DNA from: Chloroflexota bacterium
Lineage (GTDB): Bacteria; Chloroflexota; Limnocylindria; P2-11E
DNA length: 12,608 bases
Assembly: GCA_005883775.1 (NCBI GenBank)
Contig: VBEU01000042.1
Location: 1 to 12,608 of the forward strand
Reading direction: 5' to 3'
This document shows, piece after piece, positions 1 to 6,660 of this stretch. Position 1 is the first letter of the stretch. Each line of letters begins with the position of its first letter. Below the pieces are notes generated by a model. It did not search any database and was not told where the DNA came from. It saw only the letters and a program-made list of their open reading frames with translations. The position numbers and the translations under genes were made by a program.

Positions 1-205
1 ATGCCGCGGTGGTGATCGTGAACCCGGGAGGGACGGGGAGTCCGGCGTTGGTCATCTCCGCGAGACCCGCGCCCTTGCCACCCAGGAGATCGCGCATCTT
101 CGCGTTGCCTTCGGCTTTGGCATTCGCGAACAGGTAGACCCATTTCTGCGACTTCGGAGCGGCGCGGCGGGGTGTCGCTGGGCGGGTGCGGCTACGAACG
201 GCCAT
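1..205 (-). CDS. ppdK: Pyruvate, phosphate dikinase, N-terminal fragment (runs off left edge)
   Basis: PPDK interconverts pyruvate + ATP + phosphate with phosphoenolpyruvate + AMP + diphosphate, linking glycolysis and gluconeogenesis in the cytoplasm. Only the first 68 codons are here, but they match the very conserved PPDK start: KWVYLF, then AEGNAKMRDLLGGKGAGLAE (the nucleotide-binding-domain loop), then GLPVPPGFTITT. About 20 Arg/Pro-rich residues precede KWVYLF, where the family normally begins, so there is a short basic N-terminal extension. The ATG at 205 is favoured because a strong GGGGAGG Shine-Dalgarno lies about 5 bases upstream, inside the end of livM. The gene overlaps livM by 14 bases (192-205), suggesting translational coupling to the transporter genes. 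The identification is firm; activity cannot be judged from a fragment. Confidence 0.95.
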   Translation of the reverse strand, partial: MAVRSRTRPATPRRAAPKSQKWVYLFANAKAEGNAKMRDLLGGKGAGLAEMTNAGLPVPPGFTITTAA

Positions 206-1175
206 GGCGGACCTCCCCTTCGGAGATATCGATTCTCGCAGAAACGACTGGAGCGGCGAAACGGCGAAGAGCATCGCGGCCCGTCGCCCAAAGCCCGCGA
301 CGGAACGCCAGTACGATCACGACGAAGACCGCCCCGGTCACGACGCCGGACGCCTCGGGCGCGCTCGTGAGCGCGTCCCGCAGCTCGAGGACGATGACCG
401 CGCCGAGCAGGCTGCCCCAGAGTGTTCCGATGCCGCCCAGGATGGTGATGAGCACGGCCTGACCCGACGTGGTCCAGTGCAGGAGATCGAGCGAAGCGAA
501 GCCGTTCCCCAGCGCGAAGAGACCGCCGGCCAGGCCGGCGAGTCCGCCGGACAGCACGAAGGCGAGCAGCTTGTAGCGCCAGGTGGCGTAGCCGAGAGCT
601 TGCGCGCGCGGCTCGTTGTCGCGGATCGCCACGAGCACGTGCCCGAACGGCGAATGGACGATGCGGTAGGCGAGGACGTAGCCGAGCAGGATCAGCGGCA
701 GGGCCGCGTAGTAGAAGTCCGCCGAGCGACCCAGCGCGAGACCCGGAAACGTGCGCGGCACTCCGTGAAGTCCGTTCTCGCCGCCGGTGACATCGCGCCA
801 CTCGTTCGCCACGTAGAAGACGAGCTGGGCGAAGGCGAGTGTGACCATCGCGAAATAGATGCCCCGCCGACGGATGGCGAGATACCCGAACGGGACCGCG
901 AGGAGCGCGGAGGCCGCCGCGCCGACGAGCGCGGCGATCGCGAACGGCACTCCCGTCGATTTCGCGGCGATCGCCGCGGCGTATGCGCCGAGACCCCAGA
1001 ACGCCGCGTGGCCGAACGACAGGAGACCCACGTAACCGAGAAGGAGGTCGACCGACATCGCGAAGAGGCCCCAGAGCAGGATGTCGAGCGCGAGGACCGG
1101 GTACATCGCACGCGGGAGCGCCAGCGCGACCGCGATCGCGACCGCATACGGCAGAAGGCGGAGCAGGCGTGTCAC
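192..1175 (-). CDS. livM: Branched-chain-type ABC transporter permease LivM
   Basis: This is one of the two integral-membrane subunits of a HAAT-family (branched-chain amino acid/amide/carboxylate) ABC importer. The 327-residue product has many hydrophobic helices. It carries the family signatures LLLGYVGLLSFGHAAFWGLG near residue 45 and ILGGIGTLWGSLLGA near residue 255, which is the cytoplasmic loop contacting the ATPases. The start chosen is GTG at 1175, sharing GTGA with the livH stop (4-base overlap). The reading frame stays open upstream to 1577, but that stretch is antisense-like Arg-rich sequence inside livH and resembles no permease. The length is normal for LivM (about 300-350 aa). 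Its end overlaps ppdK. Substrate cannot be assigned from the permease alone. Confidence 0.93.
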   Translation of the reverse strand: MTRLLRLLPYAVAIAVALALPRAMYPVLALDILLWGLFAMSVDLLLGYVGLLSFGHAAFWGLGAYAAAIAAKSTGVPFAIAALVGAAASALLAVPFGYLAIRRRGIYFAMVTLAFAQLVFYVANEWRDVTGGENGLHGVPRTFPGLALGRSADFYYAALPLILLGYVLAYRIVHSPFGHVLVAIRDNEPRAQALGYATWRYKLLAFVLSGGLAGLAGGLFALGNGFASLDLLHWTTSGQAVLITILGGIGTLWGSLLGAVIVLELRDALTSAPEASGVVTGAVFVVIVLAFRRGLWATGRDALRRFAAPVVSARIDISEGEVRHGRS

Positions 1176-2044
1176 GAACGAGCCTCGAGCGACCCGAAAA
1201 GCCCGGCCGGCCGGACGAGCAGCACCACGGCCATCAGCGCGAACGCGACCACGTTCTCGAGCGCGGGGTCGAAGACGGCGGCGAGGCTCGCCAGCACTCC
1301 GACGAGAAACCCTGCGATGACGGCACCGGCGATCGAGCCCATTCCGCCGATGACCACGACGGCGAACGCGAAGATGATGAGCTCGCTTCCCATCAGCGGA
1401 GAAACGTTCCGCATGGGTGCGGCGAGTACCCCGCCGAGCGCGGCGAGCGCGACCCCGAAGCCGAACACCGGGGTGACCCAGCGGTCGACGTTTATCCCGA
1501 GCGCCCGCGTGAGCTCGGGACGCTCGGTCGCGGCGCGGACGATCATGCCGAGCCGCGTCCGCTCGATGACGTACCACACCACGATGCAGACCACGATCGA
1601 GAAGGCGATCACGAAGAGGCGGTACGTCGGATACGCCACGAGCCCCGCCGACACCGAGCCGGCGAGCTCCGCCGGCGCCGGATACGGTTGTCCCTGCAGC
1701 CCATACCGGAGTCGGACACCGTCCTGGATCATGAGCGTCAGCCCGAACGTGAGGAGGAAGTTGTAGAGCGGGTCGAGCCCATAGAGGCGCCGGATGAGCA
1801 AACGCTCGAGGACCATCCCCGCGATTCCGATCGCGATCGGCGCCAGGACGAGCGCGACCCAGAAGCCGACGCCAAAGTCCTGCAGCAGCAGATAGGCGGC
1901 GAACGCTCCGAGCATGTAGAGCGCGCCATGCGCGAAATTCACGACGCGCAGCACGCCGAAGATGACCGCGAGGCCGAGCGACAGCAGCGCGTAGAAGCTG
2001 CCGTTCACGAGTCCGTTGAAGAGCTGCAGCGCGATGTATTCCAT
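1172..2044 (-). CDS. livH: Branched-chain-type ABC transporter permease LivH
   Basis: This is the second membrane subunit of the same importer, 290 aa, which is the usual LivH length. The N-terminus is typical: LFNGLVNGSFYALLSLGLAV followed by NFAHGALYMLGAF. The cytoplasmic coupling loop IGGMGSIAGAVIAGFLVG lies near residue 245. About eight hydrophobic segments are visible. The ATG start at 2044 gives a full-length family N-terminus, but the 20 bases before it are pyrimidine-rich and contain no Shine-Dalgarno. Instead a perfect 12-bp hairpin ends 8 bases before the ATG. livH is separated from the binding-protein gene by 47 bases and overlaps livM by 4. It forms the pore with LivM, fed by the upstream-encoded lipoprotein. 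Confidence 0.94.
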   Translation of the reverse strand: MEYIALQLFNGLVNGSFYALLSLGLAVIFGVLRVVNFAHGALYMLGAFAAYLLLQDFGVGFWVALVLAPIAIGIAGMVLERLLIRRLYGLDPLYNFLLTFGLTLMIQDGVRLRYGLQGQPYPAPAELAGSVSAGLVAYPTYRLFVIAFSIVVCIVVWYVIERTRLGMIVRAATERPELTRALGINVDRWVTPVFGFGVALAALGGVLAAPMRNVSPLMGSELIIFAFAVVVIGGMGSIAGAVIAGFLVGVLASLAAVFDPALENVVAFALMAVVLLVRPAGLFGSLEARS

Positions 2045-2052
2045 GCGACGAG

Positions 2053-2082
2053 GAGGGACGGGACTTCCTCGTCCCGTCCCTC
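2053..2082 (-). promoter_or_regulatory. Perfect 12-bp hairpin between binding-protein gene and livH
   Basis: The two arms GAGGGACGGGAC and GTCCCGTCCCTC are perfectly complementary and separated by a 6-base loop, read as GAGGAA in the livH mRNA. The structure starts 9 bases after the binding-protein stop codon and ends 8 bases before the livH ATG. There is no T-run, so it is not a classical intrinsic terminator. Stem-loops after receptor genes in ABC operons commonly stabilise the upstream message and lower downstream permease expression, and that is the likeliest role. The only ribosome-binding-like purine tract upstream of livH is the loop itself. Confidence 0.7.
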
Positions 2083-2091
2083 AGCTCTCCG

Positions 2092-3345
2092 TTACCTGGC
2101 CATGTTGCAGCCCGCCTCCGAGAGCGGCCGCGAGGCCTTGTCGGCGGCGATCGTGCTGACCACCTTCGAGTAGTCGAATGTCTCCTTGGCTTCCGACTTC
2201 GGCTTCACCTGCGCGATGAGCGCGTCGTGCTGGACCCAGTGGTCCTCCGTGCGCACGGAGCCATTACGGATGAAGAAGTCGCTGAACTTGTAGCCCTCGA
2301 GCCGCGTCACGACAGTATCGGCGTCATCCGACCCAGCGCGCTTGACGGCTTCCATGTACTGCCATGCGGCCGAGTAGTTGCCGGCGTGGGCGAAGGTCGG
2401 GCGGATCCCGGTGCGCTTGAGGAACTTGTCCGCGAACGTCTTCGACTGATCGTCCATGTTCCAAAGCCACGGCGTCGTGTACACGGTGCCGGCGAGCGCG
2501 TCCTGGCCGAGCGCGGTGATGTCCGTGTCGAACAGGAGGCCCACCGCGAGCTTGATGTTCTGGTCCTTGAGCTTGAACTCGTTGTACTGCTTCACGACGT
2601 TGACGAGATCGCCGCCTGCCTGCATCGCTCCAAGGATCTGCGGCTGGAGCTGGCCGGCCTTGAGGAGCAGCGACGAGAAGTCGCCGGTCGTGTTCGGGAA
2701 GGGGGAACCATCGGACTGTATGACGTTGCCCCCCGCGGCGACGACGGCTTGACGGAAGGACTTCTCCATGTCCTGACCGAACGCGTAGTTCGGATAGATG
2801 ATGTACCAGCTCTTCCCGCCCTGCTGCGTCACGGTGACGCCGGTGCCCTGCGCGAGCATGTAGGTGTCGTATGCGTAGTGGAACGTGTACTTGTTGCAGC
2901 TCTTGCCGGTGAGGTCCGTCGTGGCCGCGGCGACGTTTATGTAGAGCTTCTTCTCGGTCTTCGCGACGTCGGCGATCGCGAGAGCCGCCGACGAGGTCGG
3001 CACATCGAGGATGAGGTCGGCGTTGTTGCGCTCGTAGAACTCCTGTGCCTTCTGCTGCGCGACGTCGGCCTTGTTCTGGTGATCCGCGGTAAGGACCTCG
3101 ACGGTGCCGCCGAGCGCGTTGTCCCCGTACTTCGCCTTGAAGTCTTCGACCGCCATCTTCACCGCTTCGACGGCGTTCTTCCCTGAGAGATCCGCGTACA
3201 CGCCCGACTGATCGTTGATGACCGCGATGACGAGCTTCCCGTCGGTGAGCTTCACGGTGCCGCCGCTCGGGCCTGCGCCTGTGCCGCCGCCGCACGCCGC
3301 GGCGAGGAGCAGCGCGACCAAGGAACCCGCGATGGTTCGCCTCAT
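2092..3345 (-). CDS. Liv-type ABC transporter substrate-binding lipoprotein
   Basis: This is the extracytoplasmic receptor that captures the solute and delivers it to LivHM. The 417-residue product begins with a lipoprotein signal peptide: MRR, a hydrophobic stretch, then AAAC with Cys18 as the lipidation site, followed by a Gly/Ser-rich linker. The mature part is a type I periplasmic-binding fold (Peripla_BP_6): KLVIAVINDQSGVYADLSG, a VEVLTADHQNKADVA segment, and the hinge region after SWYIIYPNYAFGQDME. The ATG at 3345 has a strong GGGGAGG Shine-Dalgarno 6 bases upstream. The sequence resembles the branch of the family that includes receptors for aromatic and other carboxylates more than classic Leu/Ile/Val receptors. 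That is an impression, supported only by the neighbouring CoA ligase. Specificity is unproven. Confidence 0.9.
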   Translation of the reverse strand: MRRTIAGSLVALLLAAACGGGTGAGPSGGTVKLTDGKLVIAVINDQSGVYADLSGKNAVEAVKMAVEDFKAKYGDNALGGTVEVLTADHQNKADVAQQKAQEFYERNNADLILDVPTSSAALAIADVAKTEKKLYINVAAATTDLTGKSCNKYTFHYAYDTYMLAQGTGVTVTQQGGKSWYIIYPNYAFGQDMEKSFRQAVVAAGGNVIQSDGSPFPNTTGDFSSLLLKAGQLQPQILGAMQAGGDLVNVVKQYNEFKLKDQNIKLAVGLLFDTDITALGQDALAGTVYTTPWLWNMDDQSKTFADKFLKRTGIRPTFAHAGNYSAAWQYMEAVKRAGSDDADTVVTRLEGYKFSDFFIRNGSVRTEDHWVQHDALIAQVKPKSEAKETFDYSKVVSTIAADKASRPLSEAGCNMAR

Positions 3346-3373
3346 TCGAATCCTCCCCGGTTGTTGTCCCGCA

Positions 3374-3996
3374 CTAGACGCCGAGATGACGCAACAGCTC
3401 CGACTCGCGGGCGATCACCTCCTGGTTGGCGAGAGCTTCGACGATCTGGCCCTGCGCGAGCAGGTAGTGGCGATCGGCGACGGTCGTGGCGAAGCGCAGA
3501 TTCTACTCCACCAGGAGCACCGTCGTCCCCTCGCGCTTGGCCTCCTGCAGCATCGCGCCGACGCGCTGCACGAGGACGGGGGCCAGCCCCTCCGTCGGTT
3601 CGTCGAGAAGCAGGACGCTCGCGCCGGTCCTGAGCGCGCGAGCGATCGCCAGCATCTGCTGCTCGCCACCGGAGAGCTTCGTGCCGGCGTGGGCGCGCCG
3701 CTCGCGCAACACGGGGAACGTTTCGTAGATCCGATCGAGTGGCCATCGGGTGGTCGCGACGACCGGCGGCCTGCTCGGGCGCGCGTATGTGGCGGCAGGT
3801 CGGAGATGTCGCGTCCGTTCAGGCGGATCGACCCCGTGTTCTGCCGGTGGAGGCCCATGACGCATCGCAGCAGTGTCGTCTTGCCGGCGCCGTTCCGCCC
3901 GACGAGCGTGACGAGCTCGCCTTCCCCGACATGCAGCGACACGTCGCGCAGCGCCTGGGCCTCGCCGTACCGCGCCGAGAGACCTTCTATCTGCAG
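3374..3996 (-). pseudogene. livF: Broken livF: Liv-type ABC ATPase with deletion/frameshift, in-frame stop and no normal start
   Basis: The order livG-livF and the motifs identify the second ATPase of the importer, but it cannot be read through. One frame (3996 to about 3800) encodes LQIEGLSARYGEAQALRD, the Walker A loop GRNGAGKTT and LPPHTRARAG. A different frame then encodes VVATTRWPLDRIYETFPVL, the signature LSGGEQQMLAIARAL, Walker B VLLLDEPTEGLAP and TTVLLVE. The segment between, normally holding the Q-loop (GYVPQGR-type) and LTVEENL, is missing, roughly 20-30 codons. At 3505-3503 a TAG replaces the Gln of the usual VEQN motif, after which NLRFATTVADRHYLLAQG continues in frame to a normal TAG at 3374. 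No ATG, GTG or TTG occurs at the expected beginning; CTG at 3996 sits there. Three independent kinds of lesion favour real decay over one sequencing error. Confidence 0.88.
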
Positions 3997-4003
3997 TGCC
4001 GGC

Positions 4004-4768
4004 CTAGGCGTGCGCCTGCCCCAGGTACGCGGCGACGACCGCGGGATCCTCGCGTACGACGGCGTAGCCGCCCTGGGCGATCACCCGGCCCTGCTGCAGC
4101 ACGATGACCTGGTCGGCGAGCTCGGCGACCACTCCCATGTTGTGCTCGACGAGCACTACGGTCCGGCCCGCGTGCGCCTTTCGAATCAGGTCGATCGTGC
4201 GCCGGATGTCCTCGACGCCCATGCCCGCCGTCGGCTCGTCCAGCAGAAGCAGGCGCGGGTCGAGCGCGATTGCGAGGGCGAGCTCCAGCGCGCGCTTCTG
4301 CCCGTACGGAAGCTTGCCGGCGGGCCGGCTCGCGAGGTCAGCCAGACCGACCTCCGCGAGGAGCTCGCGCGATCTGTTGCGATAGCGCTCGAGCGCGCCC
4401 TCGGAGGCCCAAAACCGGTAGCCGACCGTCGACGCAGCCTGGAGCGCGAGCTCGGCATGCTCGAGCGCGGTGAGCTGGTCGAAGAGGCTCGTGATCTGGA
4501 AGGAGCGCGCGACCCCGCGCCGCGCGATGCGTTCGGGCGGCAACCCCGTGGTATCGGCGCCGAGGATGATCACGCGTCCTGCGGTCGGCCGAAGGAAGCC
4601 GGTCAGGAGATTGAAGAGGGTCGTCTTCCCCGCACCGTTGGGACCGACGAGCGCGTGCACTTTTCCTGGTTCGAGCCGCAGGTCCACGCCGTTCACGGCA
4701 CGAAAGCCGGCGAACTCCTTGACCAGCCCATCGGTCTCTACCGCATAGGTCGTAGGAGCGACGCTCAA
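4004..4768 (-). CDS. livG: Branched-chain-type ABC transporter ATPase LivG
   Basis: This is a cytoplasmic ATPase powering the Liv-type importer; 254 aa, the standard LivG length. In order it shows Walker A (GPNGAGKTTLFNLLTG), the Q-loop region ARSFQITSLF, the signature LPYGQKRALELA (a normal LivG variant of LSGGQ), Walker B LLLLDEPTAGM and the switch EHNM. The start chosen is TTG at 4768, sharing TTGA with the stop of the acyl-CoA synthetase (4-base overlap). AGGA lies 7 bases upstream, and this start gives the family N-terminus just before the strand YAVETDGLVKEF. The frame remains open upstream to 4909 but that part is a shadow of the ligase gene. Because livF is broken, LivG may be the only working ATPase in the cluster. 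Confidence 0.93.
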   Translation of the reverse strand: MSVAPTTYAVETDGLVKEFAGFRAVNGVDLRLEPGKVHALVGPNGAGKTTLFNLLTGFLRPTAGRVIILGADTTGLPPERIARRGVARSFQITSLFDQLTALEHAELALQAASTVGYRFWASEGALERYRNRSRELLAEVGLADLASRPAGKLPYGQKRALELALAIALDPRLLLLDEPTAGMGVEDIRRTIDLIRKAHAGRTVVLVEHNMGVVAELADQVIVLQQGRVIAQGGYAVVREDPAVVAAYLGQAHA

Positions 4769-6285
4769 ATGCGCGTCCTGCGTCCCGCCCAGTACGGTTC
4801 GCGCATGACGCGCTTCAGCGTCTTTCCCGCGGCGCTGCGCGGGAATTCTTCGACGACCACCACCTCCTGCAGCTGCTGATAGCGCGCCTCGACACGTGCG
4901 TTGACCCAATCCCGCAGCTCATCGGCGGAAGCAGCGCCGGGCTCGCGCAGGATGACCGCAGCGAGGGGCGACTCGCCCCACCGCTCGCTCGGGACTCCGA
5001 ATACGGCGGCCTCGCGCACCGCCGGATGGCGCACGACGATCTCCTCGATGTCGCGGGGATACACGTTCACGCCACCGGAGATGAGCATGTCCTTCGCGCG
5101 GTCGACCAGATAGAGGAAGCCGTCGTCGTCGACGTAACCCATGTCGCCAGAGTGCAGCCAGCCGTCGACGATGACCTCGCGCGTGAGGTCGGGGCGCTTG
5201 TAGTAACCCGACATCAGGAGCGGCGATCGCCCGATGATCTCGCCCACCTCCCCCACCGCGACGTCCGTGCCGTGCTCGTCAACGATCCGCATATCGAAGA
5301 ATGGCGGCGGCACGCCCACTGACGTCGGCTTCGCGGCGTACTGATCCTTGTCGAGGATGGTCATGAACCCCTCGGTGAGGCCGTAGAGCTCATGGAACAC
5401 GCCGGGCACGCGCCGGGCCAGCTCTTCCCGGTGCTCGGTGTGAAACGGCGCGCCCACCGCGCCGAGCATCCGCAGCGACGGCACGTTCGCCGCAGCGAAC
5501 CGCGGAGAGCCAAGCAGCGCGACGATCTGCGACGGGACCATGAACATGTGGGTCACCCGTTCGCGCGCGATCGTGTCGATGACGGCCTCGGGATCGAAGT
5601 GGTGATGCAGGATGAACGTCGATCCCAGCACGAAGGCCGGCATCAAGGTGAGGAAGCCGCCGTTGAAGCAGAGCGAGCCCGAATGCAGCGCGACGCTCTC
5701 CGGCCCCATCCGCCAGGCCAGGCCAAAGAGGATCCCGTAGAGGCTGCGGACCCGCTGCGAGAGGACGATCCCCTTCGGCAGCCCGGTCGTGCCGCTGCTG
5801 TAGATGATGTTGTAGGGGTCGTTGCCGCCGACCTCCACCGCGGGCGCGGTTTCGTCGGCCGCGTCGACGAGCGCGTGATAGGACCGATAGCCCCGGCGAA
5901 CCTCGCCGTCGATCAGGAGACATCGGTCCGGTCCGCCCGCCGCAATGTCAGGCGCCACCTCATCGAGAAAGGGCGCCACCGCGTCCTCGGTCACGACTAG
6001 GCGGACGTCGGCATCCTGTACGAGGGTCGACAAGCCCTTGCCCCGCAGGAGCGGGGAGAGCGGCACCACCACGGCGCCGATCTTCGCGGCGGCCCAGTAC
6101 ACCTCGAGCATCTCCACTGAATTCGAGAGGAACGTCGCGACCTTGTCCCCTCTGGAGACGCCGAGTGCGCAGAACGCATTCGCGACCCGATTGGTCTGGC
6201 GGTCGAGGTCGCGATAGCTGACACGGCGCCGTCGTCGTCGGCCTTCCCCGAACTCTAATACCGCGGCCCCCGCGAGTTCTTGCAG
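4765..6285 (-). CDS. Class I acyl-CoA synthetase / AMP-dependent CoA ligase (start codon uncertain)
   Basis: This enzyme adenylates a carboxylic acid with ATP and transfers it to CoA. Motifs in order: P-loop YSSGTTGLPKG, A5 motif ELYGLTEG, hinge motif LVDRAKDMLISGGVNVYPRD, and the catalytic Lys in PRSAAGKTLKR near the C-terminus. All expected catalytic residues are present. Homologous N-terminal sequence (VSYRDLDRQTNRVANAF, GDKVATFLSNS) lies upstream of the first GTG (6117), so 6117 is too short. The frame is closed by TAG at 6294, and the only start-like codon before the conserved region is CTG at 6285, giving 506 aa, a normal family length. Either CTG initiates or the 5' end has been lost. 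A 4-base overlap couples it to livG. Acid specificity (fatty, aromatic or other) cannot be read; the neighbouring importer suggests it activates the imported acid. Confidence 0.85.
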   Translation of the reverse strand: MQELAGAAVLEFGEGRRRRRRVSYRDLDRQTNRVANAFCALGVSRGDKVATFLSNSVEMLEVYWAAAKIGAVVVPLSPLLRGKGLSTLVQDADVRLVVTEDAVAPFLDEVAPDIAAGGPDRCLLIDGEVRRGYRSYHALVDAADETAPAVEVGGNDPYNIIYSSGTTGLPKGIVLSQRVRSLYGILFGLAWRMGPESVALHSGSLCFNGGFLTLMPAFVLGSTFILHHHFDPEAVIDTIARERVTHMFMVPSQIVALLGSPRFAAANVPSLRMLGAVGAPFHTEHREELARRVPGVFHELYGLTEGFMTILDKDQYAAKPTSVGVPPPFFDMRIVDEHGTDVAVGEVGEIIGRSPLLMSGYYKRPDLTREVIVDGWLHSGDMGYVDDDGFLYLVDRAKDMLISGGVNVYPRDIEEIVVRHPAVREAAVFGVPSERWGESPLAAVILREPGAASADELRDWVNARVEARYQQLQEVVVVEEFPRSAAGKTLKRVMREPYWAGRRTRI

Positions 6286-6317
6286 AAAAACCTATCGACG
6301 CGCGCGCCCGATACGGA

Positions 6318-6491
6318 TCAGGCGGCAAGCCCGGGCAGCCGCCTCGCCTCCGCCTTCAGGATCGTTAATGCGCACTCCGCGCAGAACTTGGAGATACCGT
6401 CCGAGAGAACGGCACGTGTGCCACAACCCCGAAAGCAGCGGTCGACGATGGGCACCATTTCGCGCTCTAACTCGCTTTGCTCAACGGTCAT
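6318..6491 (-). CDS. Small 57-aa protein with four cysteines (putative zinc ribbon)
   Basis: I do not recognise a named family. The 57-residue product has an acidic N-terminus (MTVEQSELEREMVPIVDR), then C19-x3-C23 and C37-x2-C40 separated by 13 residues, with RAVLSDGISKFC between, and a helical basic C-terminus. The paired-Cys spacing resembles a small zinc ribbon. The ATG at 6491 has GGAG 8 bases upstream. The frame stays open upstream to 6626, but that extension lacks a better ribosome-binding site and looks less protein-like. It lies on the same strand as the CoA ligase, ending 32 bases before that gene's CTG, so it may be the first gene of the transport operon. A regulator or redox/metal role is possible but unsupported. 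Confidence 0.55.
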   Translation of the reverse strand: MTVEQSELEREMVPIVDRCFRGCGTRAVLSDGISKFCAECALTILKAEARRLPGLAA

Positions 6492-6660
6492 CCTGTCGTC
6501 TCCGAAGCGGTTCAGTGGCTTATAGCGATGCAGGTCTAGGCGACCGGCATTGATTTTTCCTTGTGGCCTCTGTTGCAACCCTGCGGGCCATTTCCGGCCC
6601 CGCTGGCAAAAAACCTGCTCCACCACGCGCGTGCGTGTCGTGAGCGGTACAGTCGCGCCC
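6492..6660. other. Divergent intergenic region with hairpin, less GC-rich than surroundings
   Basis: This 169-bp gap is the largest in the window and lies between divergently transcribed genes, so it should hold promoters for both. On the minus strand TATAAG (6524-6519) is a possible -10 element for the small protein, without a clear -35. On the plus strand TACAGT lies 7 bases before the GTG at 6661. A hairpin (GGGCC at 6585-6589 with GGCCC at 6596-6600, extendable with a bulge) and T- and A-runs (6553-6558, 6608-6613) interrupt otherwise GC-rich DNA. It could be leader sequence or an old insertion-element end; neither can be shown here. Confidence 0.4.
6648..6653 (+). promoter_or_regulatory. 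Candidate -10 element (TACAGT) for the holin-like gene
   Basis: TACAGT fits the TANNNT -10 pattern used in high-GC Gram-positive-type bacteria and ends 7 bases before GTG 6661. Transcription would then begin at or next to the start codon, giving a leaderless message. This fits the absence of a Shine-Dalgarno before that GTG. There is no recognisable -35. Confidence 0.35.

Noticed and set aside
186..2173. Large overlapping plus-strand frames opposite livM and livH
   Set aside because: Their translations are highly charged Arg/Asp/Glu-rich shadow sequence, whereas the minus strand encodes full-length permeases with hydrophobic helices and signature loops.
2227..3186. Plus-strand 319-codon frame opposite the binding-protein gene
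   Set aside because: The Val/Leu/Glu-rich antisense translation has no family features, while the opposite strand has a lipoprotein signal and a solute-binding fold.
3335..3360. TTCGAAT followed by CCTCCCCGG, resembling a tRNA T-loop and acceptor end
   Set aside because: No matching D-arm or anticodon arm could be placed, and on the minus strand this is the ribosome-binding site and start of the binding-protein gene.
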